64,000 nt of DNA from an uncultured candidate division WPS-2 bacterium (lineage in GTDB: Bacteria; Vulcanimicrobiota; Vulcanimicrobiia; Vulcanimicrobiales; Vulcanimicrobiaceae): assembly GCA_937927945.1 (NCBI GenBank), contig CALEYW010000016.1:1-64000 (forward strand). The letters are read 5' to 3'. The notes beneath the pieces are model-generated. The model searched no databases and had not been told where the DNA came from. It worked only from the letters and a program-made list of their open reading frames with translations. Each line of letters opens with the position of its first letter. The first letter of the stretch is position 1. Below, one piece after another: positions 26,704-37,075 of this stretch. A program made the translations under genes and the position numbers.

Positions 26704-27502
26704 GGACGTGCCGCTCGTGGCGATCGCGCTGATCGTCCTCATCGCTGTTTTCGTGCACTGGGAACGCAAGCTTGCGCCGCACCCGCTGTTCCACGTACGG
26801 ATCCTCAAGCGCCGCGACGTCGCGCTGGGCGCGGCGATCGCTGTCTTCCTCGCGATCGCCGGATATTCCACGACGCTGTTCGTGCAGTACGCGCAAGCCG
26901 ATGCCGGGTTTTCGCCGACGGAGGCCGGAATTGTCGTCGGCGGCCGCATCGTCGGGATCGTGATCGGCGTCTTCGCGATCGGTACGGCGGTGTTGCGCGG
27001 ATGGACCACGGCGCGATCGGCGATCGCTGTCGGGGGCGTCGTCTACCTCGCCGGAGTGTTCGTCGTCGCGAGCCTCATGACGTCGACGGAGGACCTCGCC
27101 GCGTATCTGCCTCTGACGCTCGCCGTCGGCCTCGTCCAAGGCGTAGCGAACCAGCCGCTCCCGGGGCTGACGCTCGGGGGCTTGCGGCAAGGCGACTTCG
27201 CGATGGGGCTCGTCGCCTACAAGCTCGGCCCGCTGCTCGGCTTCTCGATCGCGAGCGCGTTCTCGCAGCGCATGCTCGACGTCTCCTCGGCGCAGCACCT
27301 TTCCGATCTCGCCGGCGACGTGACCCTGCAGAACGCCGCCGTCGCTGCGTTCGTGCACGACGGAGGGGGCAGCCGGCTGTCGTAGCTCGTCGCCGCGCAG
27401 GCGACGACGCTCGCCTACGCCGACACGACGCGCTGGCTCGCCGTCCTCGGCGTCGGCGCGATCGTCCTCGCGCTGTTCCTCCGCGTCACGCGACGGAGCT
27501 GA
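26704..27502 (+). pseudogene. MFS (DHA2-type) drug transporter, C-terminal half remnant
   Basis: The frame starts inside an MFS protein: VAIALIVLIAVFVHWERK, PHPLFHVRILKRRDVALG, then five or six hydrophobic helices and QPLPGLTLGGLRQGDFAMG. A TAG at 27383-27385 interrupts it, after which homology resumes in the same frame (LVAAQATTLAYADT) to TGA at 27500. The N-terminal half is absent and the 5' side is fused directly to the binding-protein remnant. It is a non-functional fragment of an EmrB/QacA-like transporter. Confidence 0.85.
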
Positions 27503-27656
27503 CCCGCACGTCGCGCACGGGAGCGTGTGCAGCGAGGACTGACGCTCTACCCCGCGATCGACCTGCGCGGGCTACGCCGCGCGCCTGGAGCGCGGCACTG
27601 CGCGATCTGCGACGCCTACGGCGCGCGATCGTCGCCCATGGGTGGAAGAAGTTGTT
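27503..27656. other. Intergenic fragment region
   Basis: No intact gene. The plus strand around 27540-27567 can be read as LYPAIDLRG, which resembles the N-terminus of HisA, but it is too short and breaks immediately, so this is only a hint of another scrap. Confidence 0.3.
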
Positions 27657-27986
27657 CTAGTCGACGTTAGCGCGACGTAGCTTCCAGCGCGTCAATAGCG
27701 TCTTTCTTGAGGCGTCCGACATAGCGTTCTTGATGTTCTCGTGGCCGACAACAAACGCTTGACGGCAGAATCCGATTGCAAGATTGAGCAGCGCGTATTG
27801 ATAGGCTCGTCCAGCAGATAGGAATGCAGACCACACGTCGAGGCTTGCCGCGTACCCGTGAGCGCTACGATGACGCGGAAGGCAATCGACGTCCGCAAGT
27901 AGCTCCTCAAGAATCGCACCTGAAGCGCTAAAGAGGTGGCGATAGTGGTCGCGGCAGCCATCAGAAATCGATAATCCCACTGCCGC
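27657..27986 (-). CDS. Hypothetical protein, possibly a remnant
   Basis: About 109 residues if begun at a GTG near 27986. The reading GCRDHYRHLFSASGAILEEL and FLSAGRAYQYALLNLAIGF looks helical and protein-like and ends at TAG 27657. It contains VVGHENIK, which is identical over 21 bases (27729-27749) to nrdJ at 31473-31493. No family is recognised, there is no ribosome site, and it sits in a fragment graveyard, so a truncated gene is as likely as a real one. Confidence 0.35.
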   Translation of the reverse strand, partial: AAVGLSISDGCRDHYRHLFSASGAILEELLADVDCLPRHRSAHGYAASLDVWSAFLSAGRAYQYALLNLAIGFCRQAFVVGHENIKNAMSDASRKTLLTRWKLRRANVD

Positions 27987-28089
27987 GACGCTATCGTTTA
28001 CTGGTAACGTGGGTGTATTCCAACGGGGGCGTATTCCTCGAGAAGGGCTTGCGCAGCCCATCGAAGGGCGCCTTTGTATGGTGCGTGCG

Positions 28090-28184
28090 TCAGCGGTCCA
28101 GCGTGACGACGACCACTCCCTCGCTTGCGCCCGGTGTCGACGTAGCGGTGAGCCTCGACGATCTCCGCGTTCGCGCACCTTCCG
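28090..28184 (-). pseudogene. Zinc-type alcohol dehydrogenase C-terminal remnant
   Basis: On the minus strand EIVEAHRYVDTGRKRGS is followed, after a one- or two-base shift, by VVVTLDR and a TGA at 28090-28092. This matches the final helix and strand of medium-chain NAD(P)-dependent alcohol/quinone dehydrogenases. Nothing upstream of it belongs to the same protein; the adjoining bases read as a binding-protein remnant on the other strand. Confidence 0.65.
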
Positions 28185-28336
28185 TACGACCGCGTCAAGG
28201 TGATGGCCCGCAACCTCTTCTCGCCTCGCTCGATCCCGCGCTCGCGCAGCCGCTCCTCGAGGTCGCGTACCGTTACGGTCTCCTCGAGCAACCGGTCGTG
28301 GCGTCGACGCTCTTCTGGAAAGGCGCGACGGGCTAA
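28185..28336 (+). pseudogene. ABC substrate-binding protein C-terminal remnant
   Basis: YDRVKVMARNLFSP, then after a frameshift SLDPALAQPLLEVAYRYGLL and EQPVVASTLFWKG before TAA at 28334. This is the C-terminal end of an NMT1-like binding protein, the same family and strand as the N-terminal remnant at 26170-26703. The two could be halves of one gene separated by about 1.5 kb of unrelated fragments. Confidence 0.65.
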
Positions 28337-28423
28337 ACCGGCCGCGGCGTCCATCGCACCATATTTGGGTAAGAGTCGTTCCCGGCCGTCTCCCTGGTCG
28401 GCACGCTCCTCCACGGAGGTTGC

Positions 28424-28837
28424 ATGAAAGCACTCTTGCTGATGGTCGCGTTGACGTCGGTTGCCGGCGTTTCGGTATCCGCGAGCCCCGCTGATGCGCC
28501 GTTCCTTGCTGAAAACAATTCTGCGATGGCCAAGATGATGAAGGCAATGGACGTCAAGGCAACGGGCAATGCCGACAAAGACTTCGTTGCGACGATGATT
28601 CCGCACCATCAGGGCGCGATCGACATGTCGATCGCGATCTTGCGACACGGTCACAACGAGCAACTCAAACGCCTTGCGCAAGAGATCATCGTGACGCAGC
28701 AGCAAGAAATCGCGGCGATGAGACTCGCGCTCGGCGAGCCGCTCCCCCCGTCCGTACCGGCTCCCGATCAGCCCAGCGCTCCCGCTTCGACGCAAAACCC
28801 CTCGATGTCGCATCAGATGCAGATGCAGGTGCATTAG
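28424..28837 (+). CDS. DUF305 secreted protein
   Basis: 137 residues with a signal peptide (MKALLLMVALTSVAGVSVSA). The DUF305 core DKDFVATMIPHHQGAIDMSIAI is intact and carries the His-His pair, followed by EIIVTQQQEIAAMR. The tail is rich in Pro, Gln and Met and ends QMQMQVH. DUF305 proteins are ferritin-like helical proteins of the periplasm, often near copper or metal functions; the Met/His-rich tail suits that. CCTCC-AC-GGAGG just before the ATG could pair and mask the ribosome site. Co-transcribed with the next gene. Confidence 0.9.
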   Translation: MKALLLMVALTSVAGVSVSASPADAPFLAENNSAMAKMMKAMDVKATGNADKDFVATMIPHHQGAIDMSIAILRHGHNEQLKRLAQEIIVTQQQEIAAMRLALGEPLPPSVPAPDQPSAPASTQNPSMSHQMQMQVH

Positions 28838-28847
28838 GAGCACTATC

Positions 28848-30380
28848 GTGAGACGCTTTCTCTTTTTAGCGCTCGCCGCAGTTCTCGTTGGCGGAGCCAT
28901 TCGCACCGCGCACGCCGGACAGGCCCCGTATGCGGCTTCCGCTCCGGACATTCCGGTTAGCAGTCGTGACCGCGTCTACTCGGCCGAGCAATTCTCGAAC
29001 ACGGTCTCCGTCACGGATCCGTCGACGAACCGACTCCTCGGCACGATTCGCTTGGGTGATCCCCAGCCCGGCAATTTCAGCCCGCTGTATATCGGACAGG
29101 TGCTCGTGCATGGGATGGGATTCTCGCCGGACAATCGGACGCTCGCCGTCGTCTCGATCGCCTCCAACTCCGTGTCGTTCATCGACACGGCGACGAACAA
29201 AGTGAAACACGTCAGTTACGTCGGCCGCTCACCTCACGAAGCTTTTTTCACCCCTGACGGCTCCGAAGTCTGGGTGACGGTGCGCGGCGAGAACTACGTC
29301 CAGGTTCTCGACGGCAAAACGTACGCCGCAAAGACGCGGATTACCGTTCCGAACGGTCCGGGAATGCAGATCTTCTCCCCCGACGGCAAGTACGGATACG
29401 TGTGCTCATCGTTCACGCCGGAGACGGAAGTCATTACGGTGGCTGACCATCAGATCGTCGGGCACGTTCCGCAAGCGAGTCCGTTCTGTCCGAACATCGC
29501 GGCGACGCCCGACGGCAAGCAGGTCTGGTTCACCCTCAAGGACACCGGTAAAACCGAAGTATTCAACGCCCAGCCCCCCTTCAATGTGCTCACGACGATC
29601 ACGACCGGCCCAATTACCAACCACGTCAACATCGTGCGCAATGCGAACGGCCAATTCGCCTACGTCACGATCGGCGGGCTGAACGAAGTGAAGGTCTTTC
29701 GTACCAGCGACTTCTCACAGGTGGCAACGATTCCGGTCGGCGTCCTACCGCACGGCATATGGCCCTCTGGTGACGGAACACGCGTCTACGTCGGACTCGA
29801 AAACGCCGATGGCATGACGGGGATCGACACATTGACCAATAAGGTCATCGCGACCAACCCCATCGGCCAGGCGCCGCAAGCGATCGTTTATGTCCCCGAC
29901 GCGGTGCCGGCCGGGCCTGGCACGAACGGGCTGGAGCCGCTTGGTGTTGCGGGTCAAGCAACACACTTTCGCCTCGTGTCGCGCGCTAACAAGTCCGCCG
30001 CAAGCGGCAAAGCGCCGACGAGCCTCTCGCTCTTCGATCAGGGAATCGTGCAGATTCTGCAAGCCTCGGTCACCGGGCTTCAGCCAAAACAAACGTATGT
30101 TCTTGCACTTTCACGTCGGCCCGACGGCGGCGGACCGCTCGAGCCGCTCTCGGCGTTCATGACGAATCCGGCAGGAGCCGCGATCGTTAACACGACCGGC
30201 CCCGTTCGCCAAATCGTTCGCGGCGAAGCCGGATACATCCGACGCTACTTCGTGATTGCCCCTGCCACGATGGGTCATTCCGGAACGTCCGTACAGTGGT
30301 GTCCGCCCGACATGACCGGCTGCGCAGAACAGCGCAAGATGAGCCAAGTCGGAAGCCCCGTGCAGGTCCAACCTTCGTAG
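28848..30380 (+). CDS. YVTN-repeat beta-propeller protein
   Basis: 510 residues from a GTG ten bases after DUF305. A signal peptide (RRFLFLALAAVLVGGAIRTAHA) is followed by a seven-bladed-type propeller with 40-residue repeats: SVTDPSTNRLLGTIRLGD, SVSFIDTATNKVKHVSYVG and IDTLTNKVIATNPIGQAPQ. From about residue 360 a separate C-terminal domain (SLSLFDQGIVQILQASVTGL, TYVLALSRRPDG) is added. Propellers next to DUF305 are a recurrent pair with unknown function; surface or periplasmic binding is inferred. Confidence 0.88.
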   Translation: MRRFLFLALAAVLVGGAIRTAHAGQAPYAASAPDIPVSSRDRVYSAEQFSNTVSVTDPSTNRLLGTIRLGDPQPGNFSPLYIGQVLVHGMGFSPDNRTLAVVSIASNSVSFIDTATNKVKHVSYVGRSPHEAFFTPDGSEVWVTVRGENYVQVLDGKTYAAKTRITVPNGPGMQIFSPDGKYGYVCSSFTPETEVITVADHQIVGHVPQASPFCPNIAATPDGKQVWFTLKDTGKTEVFNAQPPFNVLTTITTGPITNHVNIVRNANGQFAYVTIGGLNEVKVFRTSDFSQVATIPVGVLPHGIWPSGDGTRVYVGLENADGMTGIDTLTNKVIATNPIGQAPQAIVYVPDAVPAGPGTNGLEPLGVAGQATHFRLVSRANKSAASGKAPTSLSLFDQGIVQILQASVTGLQPKQTYVLALSRRPDGGGPLEPLSAFMTNPAGAAIVNTTGPVRQIVRGEAGYIRRYFVIAPATMGHSGTSVQWCPPDMTGCAEQRKMSQVGSPVQVQPS

Positions 30381-30955
30381 ACACGGTGGCGCCGTGATCT
30401 CATCATCGGAACCTGAAATTAGTTCTGATAGCTCCGATTCGAGAGCGCATTGTGCACAGGTTCGCCGCTTATATAGACGCGTTACTCTCAGAGCGAGCAA
30501 ATGAAGGGAGTAACAGTTCGCGGCGTGATTGGCGGGCGTCCGGCACAACTAAAACATTTCCGCTCGCTAAGGACATCAATTACGTCCCCCGCGCCACCGC
30601 ATCTTGTGCAACGACCGGACTTTCCGTCATAACAGCTGTTGCAGATGGGCCGGAGCCCCGTTCCATGGGTAGTCCCCCGCGAACTCGTGGTAGCGAACGA
30701 TGTATCGTTCTCTTGGACCGATATTGTCGTCGGAGAGTTGACGGCTTTGTTGCTGGATGCACCAGCCCTGAGCATGCCCGAAATATGGCGTCGTGCTGGT
30801 CAAACGCGAGAACGCCATTTGGGAGAACCTGCTGTGCTGCGCCGGCGGTATCGAGCCTCAGTCGAATACTACTCTGCACGGATGTCCCTTTTAACGGGAT
30901 ATTCTCTCGTTTCTGAGACAGCGGCCGATTTAGTTCGGTATTCTCGAATCACTCG
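30381..30955. other. Long intergenic region with no firm gene
   Basis: About 570 bases of lower-than-average GC. A minus-strand frame (30488-30775) contains a Cys-paired run (CNSC, CTRCGGAG, CFSC around 30540-30660) like a zinc ribbon, and an adjacent minus frame (30627-30818) reads IVRYHEFAGDYPWNGAPAHL. Neither has a ribosome site and they are in different frames, so they may be one frameshifted small gene or noise. CACGG-CCGTG just after the YVTN stop (about 30385) is a weak hairpin without a T tract. Confidence 0.35.
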
Positions 30956-30981
30956 AAAAGGGGTGCCGTCGCCGACACCCC
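30956..30981 (-). terminator. Rho-independent terminator of nrdJ
   Basis: On the minus strand GGGGTG, a ten-base loop, CACCCC and then TTTT form a short GC-rich stem followed by T residues, about 70 bases after the nrdJ stop. Confidence 0.6.
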
Positions 30982-31049
30982 GAAGTTTCGCGTGTTTACT
31001 ATGTATTTAATCCGAGAGAATGTCCCGGATTACGGTATTCCCGACGGTT

Positions 31050-34000
31050 TTAGCTGCAGCCGCTCGTCGTGCCGCAGCTGTCGCACTTGAGGCACGTGCC
31101 GTTGCGCACGAGGGTGAACTGGCCGCATTGGGTGCACGCGTCGCCGCTGTAGCCCTTGGCCACCGCTTCACGCGCTTTGGCTGCGACGATCTGTCCCTTT
31201 GAGACTGTCGCCGTTCCCGGCGGTGCGGATGCGACCGCTCCGACGGCTTCCAGGACCCGCGTGACGGCAGGTTCGCTCGGCGCACTAGACTTCGGCGCAA
31301 TCGCCACCGGCGCTACGTAGTGGACTTCGCCGCTGTCTTCCTCGGCGACGTATTCCGGTTCGACGCCCATCGCGTCGACGTGCTGTGATGGCTGCACTTG
31401 GGCCAGGTCGTACCGGCCGAGGTAGCTCACCGCGAGCTCGCGGAAGATGTAATCAAGGATCGATGTCGCCATCTTGATGTTCTCGTGGCCGACGACGGGA
31501 CCGTTGGGCTCGAAGCGCGTGAACGTGAACGCGTCCACGTATTCCTCGAGCGGCACGCCGTGCTGGAGACCCAGCGACACGGCGATCGCGAAGTTGTTCA
31601 TCAGGCTGCGAAAGGCGGCGCCTTCCTTGTGCATGTCGATGAAGATCTCGCCGATCGACTTGTCGTCGTACTCGCCGGTGCGCAGGTAGACTTTGTGTCC
31701 GCCGACGATCGCCTTTTGCGTGTAGCCGGCACGCCGGTCCGGCATGCGCCGGCGTTTGGCGATGTAGCGGTAGACGAGCCGTTCCGCGACGCGGACCGGG
31801 CCCTCGTACGGCGTGGTCGGCATCTCGAGGTCGTCGCCGCCGTCGACGTCGTAGCTGGCCGCCAGCGGCTGCGAGAGCTTCGAGCCGTCGCGGTACAGCG
31901 CAACCGCCTTGACCATCTTTTCCCACGAGTAGCGGTACGCTTCTTTGACGTCCGCGATCGTGGCGGTCTGCGGCAGGTTGATCGTCTTGGAGATGGCGCC
32001 GGAGACGAACGGCTGGGCCGCCGCCATCATGTCGACGTGTGCGAGCGGGCGGATGAACCGCGCGCCGTGCTTGCCGCACGGGGTCGCGCAGTCGAACACC
32101 GGGAGATGCTCTTCCTTGAGGAAGGGCGCGCCCTCGAGCGTCATCCGACCGCAGATGACGTCGGAGGCTTCCTCGACCTGCGCTTGGGTGAAGCCGAGCG
32201 TGTCGCGCAGGATCGAGTGGTTCCAGTCGGCGAGCTGCGCGTCGGTCATGCCGAGCTTCTCGCGGCAGAAGTCCGCGCCGAGCACGTGCTGGTTGAACAC
32301 GAAGCCGATTTCGAACGCGCCGAGCAGCTGCGACTCGATCTTGTCGAGCGCCTCTTCGTCGAAGCCCTTTGCTTTGAGCGTCGCTCGGTTGATGTGCGGC
32401 GTGCCGACGAGCGTATTCGTCCCCTTGGCGAACGTCTCGATCGCGGCGATCTGCTCGGTGTTGTAGCCGAGGCGGCGCAGCGCCGGTTCGACCGACTGGT
32501 TGACGATCTTGAAGTGGCCGCCGCCGGCGAGCTTCTTGAACTTCACGAGCGCGAAATCAGGTTCGATTCCGGTCGTGTCACAATCCATAAGGAGGCCTAT
32601 AGTTCCGGTCGGCGCGATGCAACTCACCTGCGCGTTGCGGTAACCGGCGACCTCGCCGACGGCGAGCGCGTTGTCCCACGTCGAGCGCGCGAGCGCCCAA
32701 GTCTCTTGCGTGAAGAGCGTTGGGGCGTGCGTGGTCGGCGGAACGGTCAGTTCTTCGTATTCGGCGTTCGGTACCGCGTACGCGGCGCGGCGATGGTTGC
32801 GCAGGACGCGGCCCATCTGCTCGGCGTTGCGGTCGTAGTTCGGGAACGGCCCGAGCTCGCGCGCCATCTCGGCCGACGTCTTGTACGCAGCGCCCGTCAT
32901 CAGTGCGCTGATCGCGGCGCACCAGCCGAAGCCTTCTTCGGAATCGTACGGGAGGCCGATGCGCATGAGCAGCGTGCCCATGTTGGCGTAGCCGAGTCCA
33001 AGCGTGCGGAAGTCGTACGATTTCTGCGCGACTTCTTTGCTCGGGAACTGCGCCATCAGCACGCTGATCTCGAGCGTGAACGTCCAGATTCGGCATGCGT
33101 CCGCGAACCGGCGCGGGTCGAAGTGGCCGGCTTCGTCCAGGAAGGTGACGAGGTTGAGCGAGGCGAGATTGCAATTGTGCGCGATCATTCCCTCGGCGAT
33201 GACGGAATGCGTCATCGGCTCGGTGATGTCGTACACGGTCTCGACGCCGTCCGGAACGATCGAGACGACCTTCGGCGCGCGCGGGTTCTTGAGCGCACCG
33301 CGGAACGGCTGATCGAGCACCGAGCGGGCCGCGCTGTCCTTGATCGCGGAGCACGGGAAGCCGATCAGGTTGAGGTACGTCCGCGCCTGCTGGTTGTCGA
33401 TGCGGAGCTGGCCTTGCGGGCTCTTGCGGCCCACGGGATGCGACCATGTCTGACGTGAGGTGATGCCCAGATCCGAGAGGATCAGCTGCACCGAGCGCAG
33501 CAGCGCCGGCGAAGACGACGCCAGCATGACGTGCTTCTCGGCCGCGTCCTTCGTCGCCTGAATGGTGCCGTCGGCCGAGAAGAGACCCTGCAGGAAGGCG
33601 ATCTTGAGGTCGTTGGCCGCGCCGTGCAGCGCCGTCGGGACGTCCTTCGACGTCGCGGTACCCTGCATATAGCCGTAGCGCAGTTCCAGCATGTCGATCA
33701 GCGACTTCTGCGCCGCGGTCGTCTGCATTGCGCTGTTGCGCTGCATCGGAAGCCCTGACTGACGCGCGGACGGCGGGAACGTGGCGCCTCCTCGTTCGGT
33801 ATCGGTCGTCTTGAGGCCGCTGAGTTCCGCCGTCAGCGCGCCAGCGGCGTCGCCCTGCGTCGGGCCGAACACCAGCGCCACGGTGTCTTCGCTGAAGACG
33901 CCGTCGCCGGTGAGCCAGCCCATCATCTGCCAGCGCTTGAGCTCGAGCGGATCGGATGAGAACGACACCGCGTCGCCCGATTCGCGAATCGCGACCCGGT

Positions 34001-36821
34001 CGGAACCGATCTTGAGCGCGTCGAGGCGCTTCCATTCACCGGAATCGGTGAGGAATTTGTGGTCCCCGGTCGTGCGGATGACCCGGCCGTCCTTGAGCGT
34101 CATGCGGAACACGTTCCGCTTGCCGACCTTCGTCACGAACGCCGGACGATGCGTCGCACGACGGCGATGATCGTGTTCACCTTGCAGATCCGTCGTGATC
34201 ATGACCCGCTCGCCCATTTCCTGGGAGAGGAAGAGGTCTTCGACCGTACGCTGACCCCACGGCGTGCTGATCCGCGTTTCCGGCGCAAAGCACGCGGTGT
34301 CATCGAGGAACATGTACTCGCTGCATGGGTTACTTGCGTTGATGCGGCCGTCAGCGGGGCAGGTGTGCCATTCGTTGATTGTCGTGTCATACTGCACGCC
34401 GGGGTCGGCGCATTGCCACGCCGCGACCGCGATGCGCTCCCACAGATCGGCCGCCGGCACGGACTTGGTCGCCTTCGATCCGCCGTCGCCGTATTTGCTG
34501 CTGCGCGGGACGAGATCCCATGATTGGTTGGCGTCGAGGCGCGCGAAGAACTCGTTCGGAACGCGAACGGAGTTGTTCGAGTTCTGTCCCGAGACCGTGC
34601 CGTACGCTTTCGAATCCCAGTTCGTATCGTACGTTTCGATCGCGAGATCTTTGTAGCCCTGACGAGCGAAGTCGAGCGCGTACTGGATGTTCGCCTGCGG
34701 GATCCCGGCGCCGAGCGCGGCGCGGATTGCTGACTTCAGACCGGGGTTGAGCGTCGGATCGAGCCGAGCCGTCTCCGGCAGCTTCTCGTCGTTGGCGGCC
34801 TTCATGACGGCGCTGAGATGCTTCTCGCAAGTGATCGAACCGATGACGAGGTCGGAGACTTTCTGCTCCTCGGTCACCTTCCACGAGATGAACTCTTCGA
34901 TGTCGGGGTGATCGAGATCGAGGCACACCATCTTCGCCGCGCGGCGGGTCGTGCCGCCGGACTTGATCGCACCGGCGGCTCGATCGCCCACCTTCAGGAA
35001 CGACATCAGCCCCGAGGACGTGCCGCCGCCCGAGAGCTTCTCGCCTTCGCCGCGAATGTGCGAGAAGTTTGAGCCCGTGCCTGAACCAAATTTAAAGATG
35101 CGCGCTTCACGAACCCACAGGTCCATGATCCCGCCTTCATTGACGAGATCGTCGCGCACGCTCTGGATAAAGCAATTGTGAACGACGACGTTGTTCGTTA
35201 GGAAGGCGTGGCTCGCCGTCTCGATGTCATAGACATCCATGTCACCAACGTATTCGATCGACGTGATGACTTCGTCGCGAACACGAGCGACATTGCGCCC
35301 GGGCATCGCCAGCGCATTCGCGAGCTTGCCGCGCTTCTCCGGAGAAACAAAACCGACAATCTCGGCGAACTTGCGCTTTGCGTCGCCCCACGCAACGACG
35401 ACGTGATAGTAGTCTTCGCGCGTGTCACGGCTGTCTTTCCCGACCTGAACACGGTTGAAGATGCCCAGGTTGTTGAGCAGTTCGCTCACGCCCGATGCGA
35501 GGCGGGGCGAGATCGTCCCGAAGACAACGTCGCTCGAAGCGCGACCTTCGCGGATGCGAACGCATCCGTCAGCCTGGAACAAGGCGCGAAGATACGCGGC
35601 GACGACATTGACGCCACCCGAGCGGACCGCCGCGGGAACTTCCATATCGAGGCCGCGGTCGAGAAGACCATACCGCTCGACGAACGGACGCAGCGTTTCG
35701 CCATAGAAACGCAGCCGACGGATGTCGAGCGCAGCGTCTTGTGCAGCTACCTTGCGCTCGTGAGAGTGCGTATCGCCGAACACGGCACCCGCCATGCTCC
35801 CGACGAACCCACGCTCCGCGTCATTGACCGTCATCGCCTCAATCGTGAGGCTGCGGTTCGTGCCATGGGCGTACTGGCCGACGAATCCGTCGGCTTGCAG
35901 CCAACCGGCCAAAGCGGCTTCTGCGCGAGCGATCGGTTCGCCGATCGTTTCGATCGACGTGTCGGTCCGCTGGATGAGGCGCATTCCGGGCTTCAGCGAT
36001 CCGACTTCGCGCCACGAACGCTTCCCTTTATGATCGTCGCACGCGAGAACGAGATGGTCGGCAGTCGCTTCAATAGCGTTGCCGTTGGCCAAGCAAACAC
36101 GATAGACGGGCTTGACGCCGTTGTAGGCCGTTGCGACGACCGTGGTTAGGCCGTTTTCGTCGTAGACGGGAAGTCCAACGAGGTCATTCTCGACGATCTT
36201 CCCGATAGGCACGGGGCCGTCAGGCGTCGTGACCATGGCGTGGTACGGCAAGCACGCATGCGGCGCCGGATGCTCGTAAGCGGACGTCGACTGGGCGAGT
36301 TCGCCGGTCTTGGCGTCGACGTACCAGTGGCCTTGTGAGGGGCCGGAGATGCCGTACGCCCAGTGCAGGCCGGTGTTGAACCACTGCGGCGAGTTCGGGG
36401 CGCCGACTTGGCGCGCGAGCATCGCGCACATCTCGTCGTAGTAGGCGCGCGCCTGGAACTCGTCGTCGAAGTAGCCGTTCTTGTAGCCCCAGTAAGCCCA
36501 GCAGCCGGCCAGCCGGTGGAACACCTGGCGAGCGTCGGTTTCAGCGACGAACTTCGCATCGGAGGCCGCCTCGGAACGCCACAGCCACTCCGGGATGCCG
36601 TCTTCGGGGACGCGGACCGTCGTGTCGGGGACGCCGGCCTTGCGGAAGTACTTCTGGGCGATGATGTCCGTCGCGACTTGCGACCAGCCCGTGGGGATCT
36701 GAGCATCTTTGAGCTCGAAGACCACTTTGCCGTCGGGGTTGACGATCCGGGATGTGCGCGGCTCGAAGACGATGCCGGCGTAGGGATCACCAGTGGTCGA
36801 ATAGGTACGCGCGAACTTCAT
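31050..36821 (-). CDS. nrdJ: Adenosylcobalamin-dependent ribonucleotide reductase (class II) with two inteins
   Basis: 1923 residues from ATG 36821; the spliced protein would be 1190. It reduces ribonucleotides for DNA synthesis using coenzyme B12. Extein motifs include [74 protein letters not shown] and KTINLP. The C-terminal tail has [27 protein letters not shown], the redox/zinc cysteines. Inteins occupy residues 190-549 and 844-1216, each inserted before a Cys in a conserved stretch (HA/CFIQS and TA/CNLAS). NrdR-like boxes lie upstream; no B12 riboswitch was recognised. Confidence 0.96.
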   Translation of the reverse strand: MKFARTYSTTGDPYAGIVFEPRTSRIVNPDGKVVFELKDAQIPTGWSQVATDIIAQKYFRKAGVPDTTVRVPEDGIPEWLWRSEAASDAKFVAETDARQVFHRLAGCWAYWGYKNGYFDDEFQARAYYDEMCAMLARQVGAPNSPQWFNTGLHWAYGISGPSQGHWYVDAKTGELAQSTSAYEHPAPHACLPYHAMVTTPDGPVPIGKIVENDLVGLPVYDENGLTTVVATAYNGVKPVYRVCLANGNAIEATADHLVLACDDHKGKRSWREVGSLKPGMRLIQRTDTSIETIGEPIARAEAALAGWLQADGFVGQYAHGTNRSLTIEAMTVNDAERGFVGSMAGAVFGDTHSHERKVAAQDAALDIRRLRFYGETLRPFVERYGLLDRGLDMEVPAAVRSGGVNVVAAYLRALFQADGCVRIREGRASSDVVFGTISPRLASGVSELLNNLGIFNRVQVGKDSRDTREDYYHVVVAWGDAKRKFAEIVGFVSPEKRGKLANALAMPGRNVARVRDEVITSIEYVGDMDVYDIETASHAFLTNNVVVHNCFIQSVRDDLVNEGGIMDLWVREARIFKFGSGTGSNFSHIRGEGEKLSGGGTSSGLMSFLKVGDRAAGAIKSGGTTRRAAKMVCLDLDHPDIEEFISWKVTEEQKVSDLVIGSITCEKHLSAVMKAANDEKLPETARLDPTLNPGLKSAIRAALGAGIPQANIQYALDFARQGYKDLAIETYDTNWDSKAYGTVSGQNSNNSVRVPNEFFARLDANQSWDLVPRSSKYGDGGSKATKSVPAADLWERIAVAAWQCADPGVQYDTTINEWHTCPADGRINASNPCSEYMFLDDTACFAPETRISTPWGQRTVEDLFLSQEMGERVMITTDLQGEHDHRRRATHRPAFVTKVGKRNVFRMTLKDGRVIRTTGDHKFLTDSGEWKRLDALKIGSDRVAIRESGDAVSFSSDPLELKRWQMMGWLTGDGVFSEDTVALVFGPTQGDAAGALTAELSGLKTTDTERGGATFPPSARQSGLPMQRNSAMQTTAAQKSLIDMLELRYGYMQGTATSKDVPTALHGAANDLKIAFLQGLFSADGTIQATKDAAEKHVMLASSSPALLRSVQLILSDLGITSRQTWSHPVGRKSPQGQLRIDNQQARTYLNLIGFPCSAIKDSAARSVLDQPFRGALKNPRAPKVVSIVPDGVETVYDITEPMTHSVIAEGMIAHNCNLASLNLVTFLDEAGHFDPRRFADACRIWTFTLEISVLMAQFPSKEVAQKSYDFRTLGLGYANMGTLLMRIGLPYDSEEGFGWCAAISALMTGAAYKTSAEMARELGPFPNYDRNAEQMGRVLRNHRRAAYAVPNAEYEELTVPPTTHAPTLFTQETWALARSTWDNALAVGEVAGYRNAQVSCIAPTGTIGLLMDCDTTGIEPDFALVKFKKLAGGGHFKIVNQSVEPALRRLGYNTEQIAAIETFAKGTNTLVGTPHINRATLKAKGFDEEALDKIESQLLGAFEIGFVFNQHVLGADFCREKLGMTDAQLADWNHSILRDTLGFTQAQVEEASDVICGRMTLEGAPFLKEEHLPVFDCATPCGKHGARFIRPLAHVDMMAAAQPFVSGAISKTINLPQTATIADVKEAYRYSWEKMVKAVALYRDGSKLSQPLAASYDVDGGDDLEMPTTPYEGPVRVAERLVYRYIAKRRRMPDRRAGYTQKAIVGGHKVYLRTGEYDDKSIGEIFIDMHKEGAAFRSLMNNFAIAVSLGLQHGVPLEEYVDAFTFTRFEPNGPVVGHENIKMATSILDYIFRELAVSYLGRYDLAQVQPSQHVDAMGVEPEYVAEEDSGEVHYVAPVAIAPKSSAPSEPAVTRVLEAVGAVASAPPGTATVSKGQIVAAKAREAVAKGYSGDACTQCGQFTLVRNGTCLKCDSCGTTSGCS
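33174..34292 (-). other. Intein 2 of NrdJ (373 residues, with LAGLIDADG endonuclease)
   Basis: NrdJ residues 844-1216. The splice start is C in [15 protein letters not shown]; block B is TGDHKFLTD; the end is [11 protein letters not shown] followed by Cys of CNLASLNL. Two dodecapeptide-like motifs, [11 protein letters not shown] and [10 protein letters not shown], keep the catalytic acidic residues, so the homing endonuclease looks complete. All nucleophiles needed for self-splicing (Cys1, the block B Thr-x-x-His, His-Asn, Cys+1) are present. Confidence 0.94.
35175..36254 (-). other. Intein 1 of NrdJ (360 residues, with LAGLIDADG endonuclease)
   Basis: NrdJ residues 190-549. Splicing begins at C in [16 protein letters not shown]; block B is ATADHLVLA; it ends [10 protein letters not shown] followed by Cys of CFIQSVRDD. 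The endonuclease motifs [11 protein letters not shown] and [11 protein letters not shown] retain both acidic residues. Removing it restores the continuous class II sequence HPAPHACFIQS. Confidence 0.94.
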
Positions 36822-36927
36822 GCCGGCTGCAATCCTCTCGGTCGCGATGCGCTCGAAACGGGGGCTTTCGAGTATCGAACAAACGTTCGATTCCGTCAAG
36901 CGTCCAGAGTGCCCAAGAGCGACGGGG

Positions 36928-36975
36928 GCACACCATCTAGTGGTCTCCATCGCCGGGCTGTACTAGATATTGTAC
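36928..36975 (-). promoter_or_regulatory. Pair of NrdR-box-like sites upstream of nrdJ
   Basis: GTACTAGATATTGTAC (36960-36975) and ACACCATCTAGTGG (36930-36943) each match the NrdR box (ACACWATATATWGTGT) at about 11 of 16 positions. Their centres are about 31 bases apart, the three-turn spacing usual for NrdR. TACAAT within the first site could be the -10. The match is suggestive only. Confidence 0.45.
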
Positions 36976-37075
36976 CGCAGATGGGAAACCTTGTGGAGGG
37001 GGAGGGGACAACTTTTCTTTCCCGTGGACGGCCGGGGCCGGCCTGTGGAGCGCCGGCGAGCGGGGTGAGCGGGCT

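Noticed and set aside
26023..27660. Single 545-codon plus-strand frame spanning the fragment region
   Set aside because: Begins antisense to the MmyB-type gene and drifts out of the frame of both the binding-protein and MFS remnants; most of it is arginine-rich nonsense.
30381..30400. Terminator after the YVTN gene
   Set aside because: The CACGG/CCGTG stem is short and is not followed by a T tract.
31398..33458. 686-codon plus-strand open frame opposite nrdJ
   Set aside because: Antisense shadow of a high-GC gene; no domain, biased Arg/Val/Glu composition.
36822..37075. Adenosylcobalamin riboswitch upstream of nrdJ
   Set aside because: No B12-box-like conserved core was recognised in the 254-base gap.
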